Of a stretch of DNA of 64,000 nt, positions 35,234-43,652 are shown one piece after another; the stretch's first letter is position 1; each line of letters starts with the position of its first letter. The notes under the pieces were generated by a model that saw nothing but the letters and a program-made list of their open reading frames with translations, did no database searches and was not told the DNA's origin. Source of the DNA: Verrucomicrobiota bacterium (GTDB lineage: Bacteria; Verrucomicrobiota; Verrucomicrobiia; Limisphaerales; Pedosphaeraceae); assembly GCA_021325145.1 (NCBI GenBank), contig JAJPHR010000108.1, positions 1 through 64,000 of the forward strand, given 5' to 3'. The translations under genes and the position numbers were made by a program.

Positions 35234-36085
35234 TCAATAGACGTGAAATCCGCGCCCGCTTTTGCGTCCGCAATGGCCAGCCTCGACCATCTTTCGCAGG
35301 AGAGGGCAACAACGGAACTTCGAATCCTTAAATGAGTCATAGAGCACATCCAGCGAGCTTACCACGGTGTCCAGCCCGATAAGATCGGCTGTTTCCAGCG
35401 GTCCCATTTTGTGACCGAAGCATTTTTTGAAAATTGCATCGATCTGGGCCGCAGTGGCGAGGCCGTCCTGAAACACAAAAGCTGCTTCGTTCATGAAGAG
35501 GTGCGAGATCCTGTTGGAGACAAAGCCGGGCAGGTCATTGACCACGATGGCTTCCTTCTTCAATTGAGCCAGGAGTCGGTTGAGGGTGGCCAGGGTTTCA
35601 GCGGAGGTATGCTGCCCGCGAATCACCTCCACCGTCGGCATCATATGCACCGGATTCATGAAGTGAATGCCGATGACCTTGTCCGGGCGGCTGGTGGCGC
35701 TGCCGATGCGGGTAATGGAAATGCATGAAGTGTTGGCTCCAAAACACACACCTGCCGAGGCGATTCGGTCGAGCCGTTCATAGATCGGTTTCTTAACCGC
35801 CCAATCCTCGGTGACGTTTTCAATGATAAATTCACAGGTAGAAACCTCTTCAAGGCGGGTGGTGAAAGCAATTCTTTCCAAGACTTCGTTTCGAGTGAGC
35901 TTTGGAGCGTCCTTTCTGAGTACTGGAGCCAAACGCACGGTCTGTAGAATGCCGGCTCGGGCGGTCTCCAAAGATTTCTCGGACACGTCGACAGCAACCG
36001 CGCGGATGCCATGGAGAACCAGACTGGCCAACACACCCGAACCTATATTACCAACCCCAACTACGCCGACGGTTTTGAAATTCAT
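35234..36085 (-). CDS. 3-hydroxyacyl-CoA dehydrogenase-type enzyme (ZmaG/FkbK-like)
   Basis: About 283 residues from the ATG at 36085, which places the NAD motif G-V-V-G-V-G-N-I-G-S-G near the N-terminus as usual; the frame is open to 36118. Other family marks are E-N-V-T-E-D, A-N-T-S-C-I-S-I-T-R-I, I-G-I-H-F-M-N-P-V-H (catalytic His in H-F-M-N-P) and P-G-F-V-S-N-R-I. The C-terminal helical domain ends G-R-K-S-G-R-G-F. In extender-unit cassettes this enzyme oxidises the hydroxyl of the carrier-bound C3 unit, and the acyl-CoA dehydrogenase homologue completes oxidation to the malonyl form. It is the first gene of block B. Confidence 0.9.
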   Translation of the reverse strand: MNFKTVGVVGVGNIGSGVLASLVLHGIRAVAVDVSEKSLETARAGILQTVRLAPVLRKDAPKLTRNEVLERIAFTTRLEEVSTCEFIIENVTEDWAVKKPIYERLDRIASAGVCFGANTSCISITRIGSATSRPDKVIGIHFMNPVHMMPTVEVIRGQHTSAETLATLNRLLAQLKKEAIVVNDLPGFVSNRISHLFMNEAAFVFQDGLATAAQIDAIFKKCFGHKMGPLETADLIGLDTVVSSLDVLYDSFKDSKFRCCPLLRKMVEAGHCGRKSGRGFHVY

Positions 36086-36241
36086 AATGTTTTTTCTTGA
36101 GTGCGATTTCATGGTCAAATGATGCTCCAGGTTGGATAGCTGCGCTTTAGGATTGGCGTATTCCTGTATGTGAAGGCGTATAGACCCATTGGACCGGAAA
36201 GCGACATGTTAAAGTGGAGCCGCGCTGAACCACAAAATAGT

Positions 36242-36263
36242 CCCAGTCCCGGCAAGAACTGGG
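36242..36263 (-). terminator. Possible weak terminator after the TPR gene
   Basis: A 6-bp stem, CCCAGT (36242-36247) with ACTGGG (36258-36263), has a 10-base loop and lies 46 bases past the TPR stop. Read leftward it is followed by ACTATTTTG, an imperfect T-run. It would separate the polysaccharide genes from block B. Confidence 0.35.
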
Positions 36264-36308
36264 GAATTCCGCTTGCATACGAATAGGATTGAATCCGGCT
36301 GGGCCAAC

Positions 36309-37979
36309 TCACGCGCCCGTTTTTGCCGCGTCAATCAATTTCCGCTCTTCGGGCAGCAGAGTCGCCTTGGAGGAAAGCTCCAAATAGGATTTCGCCCGGG
36401 CCGCGTCGCCATTTGCCTTCAGGATCAACCCATAGTAGCCTGAGATCACGGGGTTTTCGAGCTGTTCGGCGCTGAGCTTCTCAATGGCCGCCAGTGCCTC
36501 CGAATTTTTCCTTTGCAGGTACAGTGAAAAGGCGTAGGTGGAGACAACGGAAGAATTTGTCGGCGCTGCGCGGTAAACTTCCTGCGCCAGTTCGAAAGGC
36601 TTGAATTCCCGCGCATCGAGCAGGAGCGCGAGCATTGCCACGTTGCGTTTAGCAGCCAGATCTGAGGGCGCTCGTTTTGACTGCCGACTGAAGAGCATCA
36701 TTAATGGGCGCGTTTGCCCACCCGCAATCAATGCCTTGGACAACGCCTGATAAGCCCACCTTTCCTCCGGATACTGGTTGACTATTGTCCAGAGGAGACT
36801 TTGAGCCTCACTGGAGAAGTTCCACTGAGCGGCCAGGTTAAAGAGCATGACCAGACTTTGTTTCTGGCCATTGGCGGCCTTCAAGGCCTGTTCCCATTCG
36901 CCAGTTGCAGCCGTAGTCAGGCCTTGTCCTTTAAGGGCACGAGCAAGGAATGCATGTCGAAGAAATTCCAATTCGGCCCAGTTCTGCCTTTGTAGTGACG
37001 TCTGAAGGCCGGGCCAGTCGCCCAAGGTTGTCCGGCACTCTGCGGCTGGGAGCATGGCAGCCTGGCTGGTGAGTGTTTCTTTGGGCAAGGTTTGCAGCCA
37101 GACAAGCGTGTCCGCCGGAGCATTGTGCGCCAATTGCCACGTAGCCAGTTCGTAAACCTCGGCGCGATCTTTGGCAGCCTCGCGCTGTAATTCGGCCAGC
37201 GCCAGCTTGAACTCACTGCTGCCTGTCCCGGCGAGCACGTCCAACCGCAGCAACCGGTCCGCAAACTGGGAGTTGGTCTGGCCCACCAGTTCGCGGGAAT
37301 ATGCTTCGGCTGCCTGGCTCCGCTTGTTTTGCAAGGCATCGGTCGTCAACTGCCGCAAAGCCTGGCAATGCAGGCCGGGAAGATTTGGGTCGGTCGCAAT
37401 GCGCTCGAGGTTCGCCCTCGCCTGGGCCTGGGCGAGCGCGTTGGATCCGTGAAGATGCACCAGGTCCAGGTTCACCTGCGGGACTTCACTCAGAGGGTCC
37501 AGACGGGCGGCTTCAAGGAAGTGTGATTCCGCTCCAGCGAGATCGTTGGCCGCCGCCGCCACGCCGCCGGCGAGATTGTGATAGGCGGCGGTTTGTTTAC
37601 CTGCGGCGTCAACACCGTTCAGCGCGTTGGTGGCGGCCGAGTAGTTGCCAAAGATCATGTCGGCCTGGGCCAACGCCAGGCGATCAAACGTGGATTGGGG
37701 ATTCAATGCGACGACGCGACTCCACCATATTAATGCGGCGGGCGATCGGGCCGCTTCGGTGAGCCGTGCCATGAGGCGGTTGGCTTCCAGATTAGCGGGG
37801 TTGGCTTGCAGAACCTGCTGAAGGCTCAACACGGCGTTCCGTTCGTCCGAACTAGCGAGAAACGCACGGGCCATCTCCAAAGCGTGTTTCTGTTTCCACA
37901 CTTTGTAGCTGCGAAAGCCTACATAACCACACAGCAAAACAACAATAAAACAGAAAAAATATGTGATTAATTTGCGCAT
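36309..37979 (-). CDS. Membrane-anchored TPR-repeat protein
   Basis: A 556-residue protein. One N-terminal membrane helix (about 5-24, F-F-C-F-I-V-V-L-L-C-G-Y-V) is followed by a helical repeat region over the rest. Many A-x-x-x-L...A-x-x-x-A-L-x-x-x-P patterns are typical of tetratricopeptide repeats. The N-in anchor and periplasmic TPR domain resemble the TPR proteins that accompany exosortase and exopolysaccharide export loci, which act as scaffolds. It is shorter than the roughly 900-residue PrsT type. No catalytic motif is present. It is the last gene of the polysaccharide locus. Confidence 0.75.
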   Translation of the reverse strand: MRKLITYFFCFIVVLLCGYVGFRSYKVWKQKHALEMARAFLASSDERNAVLSLQQVLQANPANLEANRLMARLTEAARSPAALIWWSRVVALNPQSTFDRLALAQADMIFGNYSAATNALNGVDAAGKQTAAYHNLAGGVAAAANDLAGAESHFLEAARLDPLSEVPQVNLDLVHLHGSNALAQAQARANLERIATDPNLPGLHCQALRQLTTDALQNKRSQAAEAYSRELVGQTNSQFADRLLRLDVLAGTGSSEFKLALAELQREAAKDRAEVYELATWQLAHNAPADTLVWLQTLPKETLTSQAAMLPAAECRTTLGDWPGLQTSLQRQNWAELEFLRHAFLARALKGQGLTTAATGEWEQALKAANGQKQSLVMLFNLAAQWNFSSEAQSLLWTIVNQYPEERWAYQALSKALIAGGQTRPLMMLFSRQSKRAPSDLAAKRNVAMLALLLDAREFKPFELAQEVYRAAPTNSSVVSTYAFSLYLQRKNSEALAAIEKLSAEQLENPVISGYYGLILKANGDAARAKSYLELSSKATLLPEERKLIDAAKTGA

Positions 37980-38114
37980 ATGGATGTTATGGTTGAGTCA
38001 CCTCAGGCTTGGAATTTGAGAACTGGAATAACTTCCCTAACCCGCGGCAAGGTCAGCCTTCCGAGGCGGCGTCAAGCAAAGCCTGCTGAACTTGAAAAAG
38101 TCACGTCTCATTGT

Positions 38115-40004
38115 TCAAATCGTCGGCTCAAAGCCCAGTTCGGCCGGGTGGCGTTGCGGCTTCAGCTCGCCTTCGTGGAAATGCCACTCGCTTAGCTGAA
38201 CCTGACACTCTCGCGCCAGAGCTTTCAATTCCGCTAAAACGCCGGGCCGCAAAGCAGCGGTGATGACGATTCCGGTGACCTTGTGCCGGGATATAATCTG
38301 GGGCAATTCCTTGATTCCCCCCATCACCAGATATCCGTAAACCCATTGCGAGCGCAGTGCCGCTTCGTCGTCAATCAGGCCAACAATGTTTCGATCATCG
38401 AAACTGGATGACTCATGAAAACCACGTTCTTTGAGGTACAACTGACATCGCCCCCCGGCACCGTAGAGCAGGACTCGTTGCGCGCCCGTTTTCAACTCGC
38501 TTTTGCCCCGGAAATAATTGACCAGTTCCTCCGCGGACCGGTAAATCAGTCGAAAAGCTAAAACGGCGGGATTACCAAGGCCGGCCATAACGAAGGCCCG
38601 CATCAATGATTGCTGCGCGTTTGCGGGGTCGATCAGCAGCGCCAGGCCCAGACTTAATAAAAGACCGATCTGAAGGGTGAATACCAGCAACAGGACATCG
38701 AGCAGCCGTGGTCTCGTCCAATTGGTCACATACGTGCGCGAAACTGCCAGGAGTGAAAACGCGGGCGTGACCCAGACCGGCAAATCCAGGAACCATGATT
38801 GCCAGAAGTTGACCCTGGGCGACTCAGATATCGCCATTCCCACGGCAAGCGATCCTGATAGGCACAGCATGTCCCATACTGGGTAGCTCAATGCTCTGAA
38901 GGTCATGTGTGTTGGACGCCTCAAACCGTTTAGGAGCACCCGGCCCGTGTCACGCAGTTCGATTACTGCCAGATGGCGCATGAGAACATAGGCCACCGCC
39001 AGGAGGGCTAGGAGGAAGATTCCCGAGGCGTGCGACTGGAACAATGTGATCAGCAATCCAAAGAAGACCAACCCGGCATTCAAGACACACAACAGCATGG
39101 CCACACGGGGGGTACTCAAGCCCGTTTTGCGCAATCGATGGTGCAGATGCTCCACGTCCGCCTGCATGATGCCCATCCCTCCCCCAGCCAGTATCCGCCG
39201 CACGGATCGCCGCCAGACCGCGAGCAAAGAGTCGTAGATTGGCACCCCCAGAACCAGCATGGGGATCGTCAAGGACAATACGAACGTGCTCTTGGTAAAG
39301 GTTTGAAGCGAGATAACCCCTAAAGTGAAGCCCAGGAACATGCTGCCGGTATCGCCCAGGAAGACGGTGGCCGGATGAAAATTATACCGCAGGAAGGCCA
39401 GACAAGCGCCGATCAGGCTTACCAATACCAGCATTTGGCCATGAGTCGGCCCGATCACAAATATCCCGCACAATCCGACCGAAGAAATGATGGCCAACCC
39501 GGAAGCCAAGCCATCCAGTCCGTCAATGAGGTTGAACGCGTTGATAACGGCCACGATCCAAAACGCTGCCAGCGAAACATCGAGCGCCGGGGGAAGTTCA
39601 ACGCCGAATAGCCGCCCAAAGCGCGTGCCCGACAGGCACATCAAGGAAGCCGCCAGCGCCTGGCCTGCTAGTTTGGTCCATGGTCGCAGACCCCGGATAT
39701 CATCCAGCAAGCCCACTACCAGCAAGATTAACGAAGCGGTGAGGTAGTATAAATACCAATGGAAATCCAGGCTCCCGACATATGTTTGAGTTAAAGCCAT
39801 GGCCAAGAGGCAAGCCGCATGCACACCCAGAAATACAGCGAGGCCCCCACCGCGCGCCGTGGGCCACTTGTGGGGCCGACGCTCGTTGGGAAGATCCACC
39901 ACGCCCAGCCGGGCCGCGACTGAACGGACCAGCGGCGTCAATAGATAGGTCACGACCAGCCCGGTCAGCAAGGCGACCAAATTAATTTCCCAATCGATGG
40001 ACAC
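38115..40004 (-). CDS. WecA/MraY-family sugar-1-phosphate transferase with C-terminal Rossmann domain
   Basis: About 629 residues from a GTG at 40004, just after the previous stop. The longer frame to 40067 would overlap the neighbour. Residues 1-345 form the multi-pass PNPT domain, with L-L-D-D-I-R-G, N-A-F-N-L-I-D-G-L-D-G-L-A, F-L-G-D-T-G-S-M-F-L-G-F and the H-L-H-H-R-L motif. This is the WecA-type enzyme that starts glycan synthesis by moving HexNAc-1-P from UDP-sugar to undecaprenyl phosphate. About four further membrane helices follow. The soluble tail has an L-L-Y-G-A-G-G-R-C nucleotide-binding turn and looks like the CoA-binding/Rossmann part of CapD/FlaA1-type proteins, without their SDR catalytic domain. 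The tail's role is unknown. Confidence 0.85.
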   Translation of the reverse strand: MSIDWEINLVALLTGLVVTYLLTPLVRSVAARLGVVDLPNERRPHKWPTARGGGLAVFLGVHAACLLAMALTQTYVGSLDFHWYLYYLTASLILLVVGLLDDIRGLRPWTKLAGQALAASLMCLSGTRFGRLFGVELPPALDVSLAAFWIVAVINAFNLIDGLDGLASGLAIISSVGLCGIFVIGPTHGQMLVLVSLIGACLAFLRYNFHPATVFLGDTGSMFLGFTLGVISLQTFTKSTFVLSLTIPMLVLGVPIYDSLLAVWRRSVRRILAGGGMGIMQADVEHLHHRLRKTGLSTPRVAMLLCVLNAGLVFFGLLITLFQSHASGIFLLALLAVAYVLMRHLAVIELRDTGRVLLNGLRRPTHMTFRALSYPVWDMLCLSGSLAVGMAISESPRVNFWQSWFLDLPVWVTPAFSLLAVSRTYVTNWTRPRLLDVLLLVFTLQIGLLLSLGLALLIDPANAQQSLMRAFVMAGLGNPAVLAFRLIYRSAEELVNYFRGKSELKTGAQRVLLYGAGGRCQLYLKERGFHESSSFDDRNIVGLIDDEAALRSQWVYGYLVMGGIKELPQIISRHKVTGIVITAALRPGVLAELKALARECQVQLSEWHFHEGELKPQRHPAELGFEPTI

Positions 40005-40011
40005 GAAACGA

Positions 40012-41250
40012 TCAGTTGTTCCACCGGCTTGGAGCCATGCTCCCGCCGGATGCCTCGAGCATTTCAATCATTCGCGGAAGGAGGACTTCCTTGGAAAACC
40101 GGTGCGCCAACGGCGCAAACTCGTGGCCGTTGGTTTGGACGCCATTCTTCTTGCATCCAAGAATATGCTGAATGATTGGATTGATTTCGCCATGCCGGGC
40201 GAAGCGGCAGGCGAACGAGTTTTTGACGGTTTCCAGCATCTCCGTGATGTGGCTGGGTTTGGGCCCCACGTAAAGCAGGGGCAAACCCACTCGCAGGATA
40301 TTGTAGATTTTGCAAGGATGCACCAAACCGACAAAAGGATCGCCCATGACCACCAGATGCAAGTCGGCGGCTGACAACGTGCCAGCCAGTTGATCGAGCG
40401 GCTGGTACGGAAGGCACGTTATATTGGTCAAACGGTGGTCCGCGGAGAATTGCTTGACCCGGGTAAACTCACTGCCGCCGCCAACAAAACAGAAAGCGAC
40501 GTCCGGCTGCCGTCCCAGTGCTCTGGCCGCGGACAAGATGCTGTCCAACGGATGACAAGGGCTGTGGTTGCCTGAGTACATCACCACGAACTTGTCCTGC
40601 AACCCATGCGCCTTGCGGAAACGATTCCGCCCTTCGGGATCAAAGCGGACTTCCGAATCATGCGACCAAGGAGGCAGCACACCAACTTTCCTTTCATCGA
40701 TGCCCTTATCCAGGATTCTGTTCTGCATGAAACGATCCAGCACCACCACGGTTGAAGCCTGACGCAAACTGTAACGCGAGATGCGTTCGAGCAATCTTTC
40801 CGCCGGAGAACCAGGCGCCAACCAGCCGGCCGCCACGGCCTCATCCGGGTTCAGATCCATCACCCAGTAACAGAAACGCCCGCCCCGGACGCGGGCAAAC
40901 CACGCGCCGAGAGCCGAAACCAGCGGCGGTGAGGTGAGGGCGACAACCAAGTCCTGTTTTGGAAGCTGGAAAAGCCGGCAGGAGCAGGAGATTAGAAAGC
41001 TCGCGAAGTCGGCGGCCCGTCTCCATTTCGCCCGCTTCCCGAAGCCGGTGTTCAAAACCCGGTAGATCTGCATTCCCTGCCAATTTTCCCGTTTGGGGAA
41101 AACCCGGCCCGGGTCATCATAAGCGCGGCGGCTCGTGATGACAGTGACGACATGCCCACGCCCGACCAGGCTCAAAGCCAGATCGGTGAGGTGCTGCCCG
41201 CTCGAACCGACGTCCGGATGGAATGTTTGATTAAGCAGGGTGATCCGCAT
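40012..41250 (-). CDS. Glycosyltransferase family 4/1 (WcaI/WbuB-like)
   Basis: A 412-residue GT-B enzyme. The start is the ATG at 41250 (M-R-I-T-L-L-N-Q-T-F-H-P). The frame stays open 194 codons further, but that part is antisense-like noise inside the exosortase gene. The N-terminal Rossmann half has D-V-G-S-S-G-Q-H-L-T-D-L-A and L-V-V-A-L-T-S-P-P. The C-terminal half has V-M-Y-S-G-N-H-S-P-C-H-P and a sugar-nucleotide site near P-C-K-I-Y-N-I-L-R-V-G. This matches the WcaI/WbuB group, cytoplasmic enzymes that add a sugar to the lipid-linked unit. The start overlaps the exosortase stop by 20 bases. Confidence 0.85.
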   Translation of the reverse strand: MRITLLNQTFHPDVGSSGQHLTDLALSLVGRGHVVTVITSRRAYDDPGRVFPKRENWQGMQIYRVLNTGFGKRAKWRRAADFASFLISCSCRLFQLPKQDLVVALTSPPLVSALGAWFARVRGGRFCYWVMDLNPDEAVAAGWLAPGSPAERLLERISRYSLRQASTVVVLDRFMQNRILDKGIDERKVGVLPPWSHDSEVRFDPEGRNRFRKAHGLQDKFVVMYSGNHSPCHPLDSILSAARALGRQPDVAFCFVGGGSEFTRVKQFSADHRLTNITCLPYQPLDQLAGTLSAADLHLVVMGDPFVGLVHPCKIYNILRVGLPLLYVGPKPSHITEMLETVKNSFACRFARHGEINPIIQHILGCKKNGVQTNGHEFAPLAHRFSKEVLLPRMIEMLEASGGSMAPSRWNN

Positions 41251-42985
41251 TGTCCACCTTGATGAGTTTCTCGAGTTGCTTCGACAAAGCCTGCTTTGCC
41301 TCCTCGGGATCGGCAAAACCTGATACCACGATTTCCAGAACTTTCTGGCCGTGATTGCCCCGGCCGGCCCAAATGGCGCGAACCAGGTTGAAGCGGGTTG
41401 ACTCCTGCGCCACATAGGCTTCCTTTCCCGCACCAGCCTCCCAGCGGCACTGATAGACATCGAGCGGACCGCCGGGGGATTCGAAAATATAACAGCGCAT
41501 CGGCAGCAGAACATCATGAACTTTGAGTAGGAGCAGTTCGGGGCCAGAGCGCAGCTTGTAACCAACGGCTGGCATACAAATCTCGGGGGTGTGCCTTTTG
41601 GCCAAATAGCCCGCCACCCTTCCGGGCAACCAGTCGTAATAAAACACCTGCCACAACGTCCCGTCTGATTCGTTCCACTGGCCTTGTTTGCCATCGTCAA
41701 AACGGAGCAAGTAGCGGCTTTTCTCACCGATGGGCAGCGATTTGAAACTGGGATTGTTCTCGGAAAATGCGACGGACCAGTTCGGGACGGGCTTAAACTG
41801 CGACTCGCGGATTTTATACCACAGTTCGACACTGACTTCTACAACCACCAGCCAGACGAAGAGAGCGAGCGCAAAGCGATTTAAGATCGAATATCCGGTA
41901 ACTGGAGTGCCGATGTGCCCTTTTGAGTTAGAGTACCCGTTCCAAGTGTGTTTATCCACGGCTCCAGATCCCGAATTCTGCACGGCTGTGCCTCGTACCT
42001 TGGCATTCATTCCTTTGCGTTCTCGGCTCGCGAAAAAAAGCGCCACACCCCAGGTCGTTGCAAAGCAAGCCAACAGAATCGTGATTCCAGCGCCGTCATG
42101 ATACTCGGCAATCGCAGCCGTGCCCTTTTTAGTGGCAACCAGAGTAAGAATGGACGTTCGACAAACATTGAAAACGATCGCTAAGAGAAAACTTGCTGGG
42201 ATCAACAGTATTCGCCTGAATCTTCCCAACCTGTAAAATTCACCCAGAAAGAGGGAAATCATGAGGCTCGATTGAAATGAACGGATGCCGCTACAAGCGT
42301 CTTCAATCCCGACCATCCCGGTGGCAACCTCGATGGCGTTACCGTGCTGCGCAGTGGGAACGCCCAAGGCGCCCAGAATTTCAACTACGATGCCGACATT
42401 GACGCGAGTCAGGCATTGAATAATTGGAGCCTCAATCAGCGTCGGCCAGGGAATTGCGACCAAAAGAAAGCTGATGGGAAAAGCCATTTTACTCATCCAA
42501 TCCTGCCCTTTCCCGATCCGAATAGCGCACAGTGTCAGACCAATGGCCTCGAAGCCCAGGAGCCACTGAATTGGTCGCCATTCCGGCGTGGCCGCCTCAA
42601 CCAAACGTGTCGGCAAATAAAAAAAAGCCAGGCCGGCAATTAGCAACCACAGAATTTTCTGATCGCGCGAGGATAGAAAATCGTTATTTACCGGCTCATG
42701 TTGAATCTGCGATGGCTGCGTCCGATGACAGCGTCGGAGCACCAATCCCAAAGATAAAATGGGAACCGTCCATCCATAGCTATATTGCGGATCCGTGGAC
42801 CACTCCAACCGCAGATTATTCAACAACCGAACCCAAAGAAAAGTGAAGGGCAAAGCCAGCAAAGCTAACTTCCAGGCGGCTCGAGGATGGCGGACGGGTG
42901 ATTCATTGGTCGCATTCTGCGGTTGAAAGCCTTGAAAATCACCAGCTATGACTCTTGGATTTTTTATCCTTGTCGAAGTAAGCAA
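41231..42985 (-). CDS. Exosortase fused to EpsI-type (DUF3485) domain
   Basis: A 584-residue multi-pass membrane protein. The exosortase catalytic set is visible: Cys231 in G-I-E-D-A-C-S-G-I-R-S, Arg276 in N-V-C-R-T-S and His296 in E-Y-H-D-G-A-G. After the last membrane helix (about 370-390) comes an EpsI-like soluble domain (400-584, H-T-P-E-I-C-M-P-A-V-G-Y and Y-I-F-E-S-P-G-G-P). It cleaves PEP-CTERM tails such as that of the protein at 5001. The start is a TTG at 42985, fixed by a strong Shine-Dalgarno (42995-43000). It is embedded in the polysaccharide operon, as usual for exosortases that couple protein sorting to exopolysaccharide. Confidence 0.92.
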   Translation of the reverse strand: MLTSTRIKNPRVIAGDFQGFQPQNATNESPVRHPRAAWKLALLALPFTFLWVRLLNNLRLEWSTDPQYSYGWTVPILSLGLVLRRCHRTQPSQIQHEPVNNDFLSSRDQKILWLLIAGLAFFYLPTRLVEAATPEWRPIQWLLGFEAIGLTLCAIRIGKGQDWMSKMAFPISFLLVAIPWPTLIEAPIIQCLTRVNVGIVVEILGALGVPTAQHGNAIEVATGMVGIEDACSGIRSFQSSLMISLFLGEFYRLGRFRRILLIPASFLLAIVFNVCRTSILTLVATKKGTAAIAEYHDGAGITILLACFATTWGVALFFASRERKGMNAKVRGTAVQNSGSGAVDKHTWNGYSNSKGHIGTPVTGYSILNRFALALFVWLVVVEVSVELWYKIRESQFKPVPNWSVAFSENNPSFKSLPIGEKSRYLLRFDDGKQGQWNESDGTLWQVFYYDWLPGRVAGYLAKRHTPEICMPAVGYKLRSGPELLLLKVHDVLLPMRCYIFESPGGPLDVYQCRWEAGAGKEAYVAQESTRFNLVRAIWAGRGNHGQKVLEIVVSGFADPEEAKQALSKQLEKLIKVDNADHPA

Positions 42986-42994
42986 GCTAAATAT

Positions 42995-43000
42995 CTCCTT
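42995..43000 (-). promoter_or_regulatory. Ribosome binding site deciding a TTG start (exosortase)
   Basis: AAGGAG on the minus strand lies nine bases before TTG at 42985. It is the best Shine-Dalgarno seen in the polysaccharide locus and indicates that the TTG is the true start. Confidence 0.7.
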
Positions 43001-43001
43001 C

Positions 43002-43610
43002 TTATCTGGTAATATCTGTTTGGGATTCCACTGCTGTTTGGCCGTCTCCGATCACCCTTGCCTTGATGAAGATCGCCGGGTTTCCCCTGTGAATGGAATG
43101 ATGATTAAGATCCTGCGTTGCTATCGAACCGGCCGTCAGGACCGCGTGTGAGTGGACCACAACCCCGGGACCGACCCAAGCCCCGGCGCCAATCCAGCCA
43201 CCATCCATGATGACGATCGGTTTCACCGCTAAATCGAAGGTACGAGATTTGTAATTATGGTTTCCGGTGCACAGAAACGCTCGCTGGGAAATGCAGACAT
43301 TGTTGCCAATGGTGATTCGATCCAGATTCAAAAGCCAGCATTCCTCTCCCAGCCAGACATGATCTCCGATTTCCAGTTTCCAGGGAAAGGTGATCTTGAC
43401 TTGCGGTTTGATGACCACGCCCCGGCCGATCCGGGCTCCAAATGCGCGCAAAACGGCCCTTTTCAGCGCCGAGAAACTAAATGGGCAAAGCCGAAACAGC
43501 ATCAAGCTGATGCATAGCCAGAGGCACTCCTTGATCGTGCCCGCTCCGCGATCAAATGCTCTGACGGAGTAGCACGAAAGATTCACCGGAGTGCGCTGGA
43601 GATCAGCCAT
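43002..43610 (-). CDS. WcaF-like hexapeptide-repeat acetyltransferase
   Basis: About 202 residues from the ATG at 43610; a GTG at 43643 is an alternative. A short membrane-associating N-terminal part is followed by a left-handed beta-helix with repeats such as I-G-D-H-V-W-L-G, I-G-N-N-V-C-I-S, I-G-A-G-A-W-V-G-P-G-V-V-V and the closing G-N-P-A. The active-site His is in C-T-G-N-H-N-Y-K. The pattern fits WcaF-type O-acetyltransferases of colanic-acid-like pathways, which transfer acetyl from acetyl-CoA to a sugar of the repeat unit. It lies nine bases after the preceding glycosyltransferase stop. Confidence 0.85.
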   Translation of the reverse strand: MADLQRTPVNLSCYSVRAFDRGAGTIKECLWLCISLMLFRLCPFSFSALKRAVLRAFGARIGRGVVIKPQVKITFPWKLEIGDHVWLGEECWLLNLDRITIGNNVCISQRAFLCTGNHNYKSRTFDLAVKPIVIMDGGWIGAGAWVGPGVVVHSHAVLTAGSIATQDLNHHSIHRGNPAIFIKARVIGDGQTAVESQTDITR

Positions 43611-43652
43611 GGATTCCGGCAAAGTTGGATTCTGCTCTCGCACGGAATTTAT

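Noticed and set aside
32037..36085. Methoxymalonyl- or hydroxymalonyl-ACP cassette
   Set aside because: FkbI/J/K-like genes are present, but no FkbH-like glyceryl transferase/phosphatase is seen, and a serine-code A enzyme takes its place. This fits aminomalonyl-ACP better.
41251..41832. N-terminal extension of the glycosyltransferase at 40012
   Set aside because: The frame is open 194 codons further, but the residues are Arg/Ser/Cys-rich noise lying fully inside the exosortase gene. The GT4 N-terminus starts at 41250.
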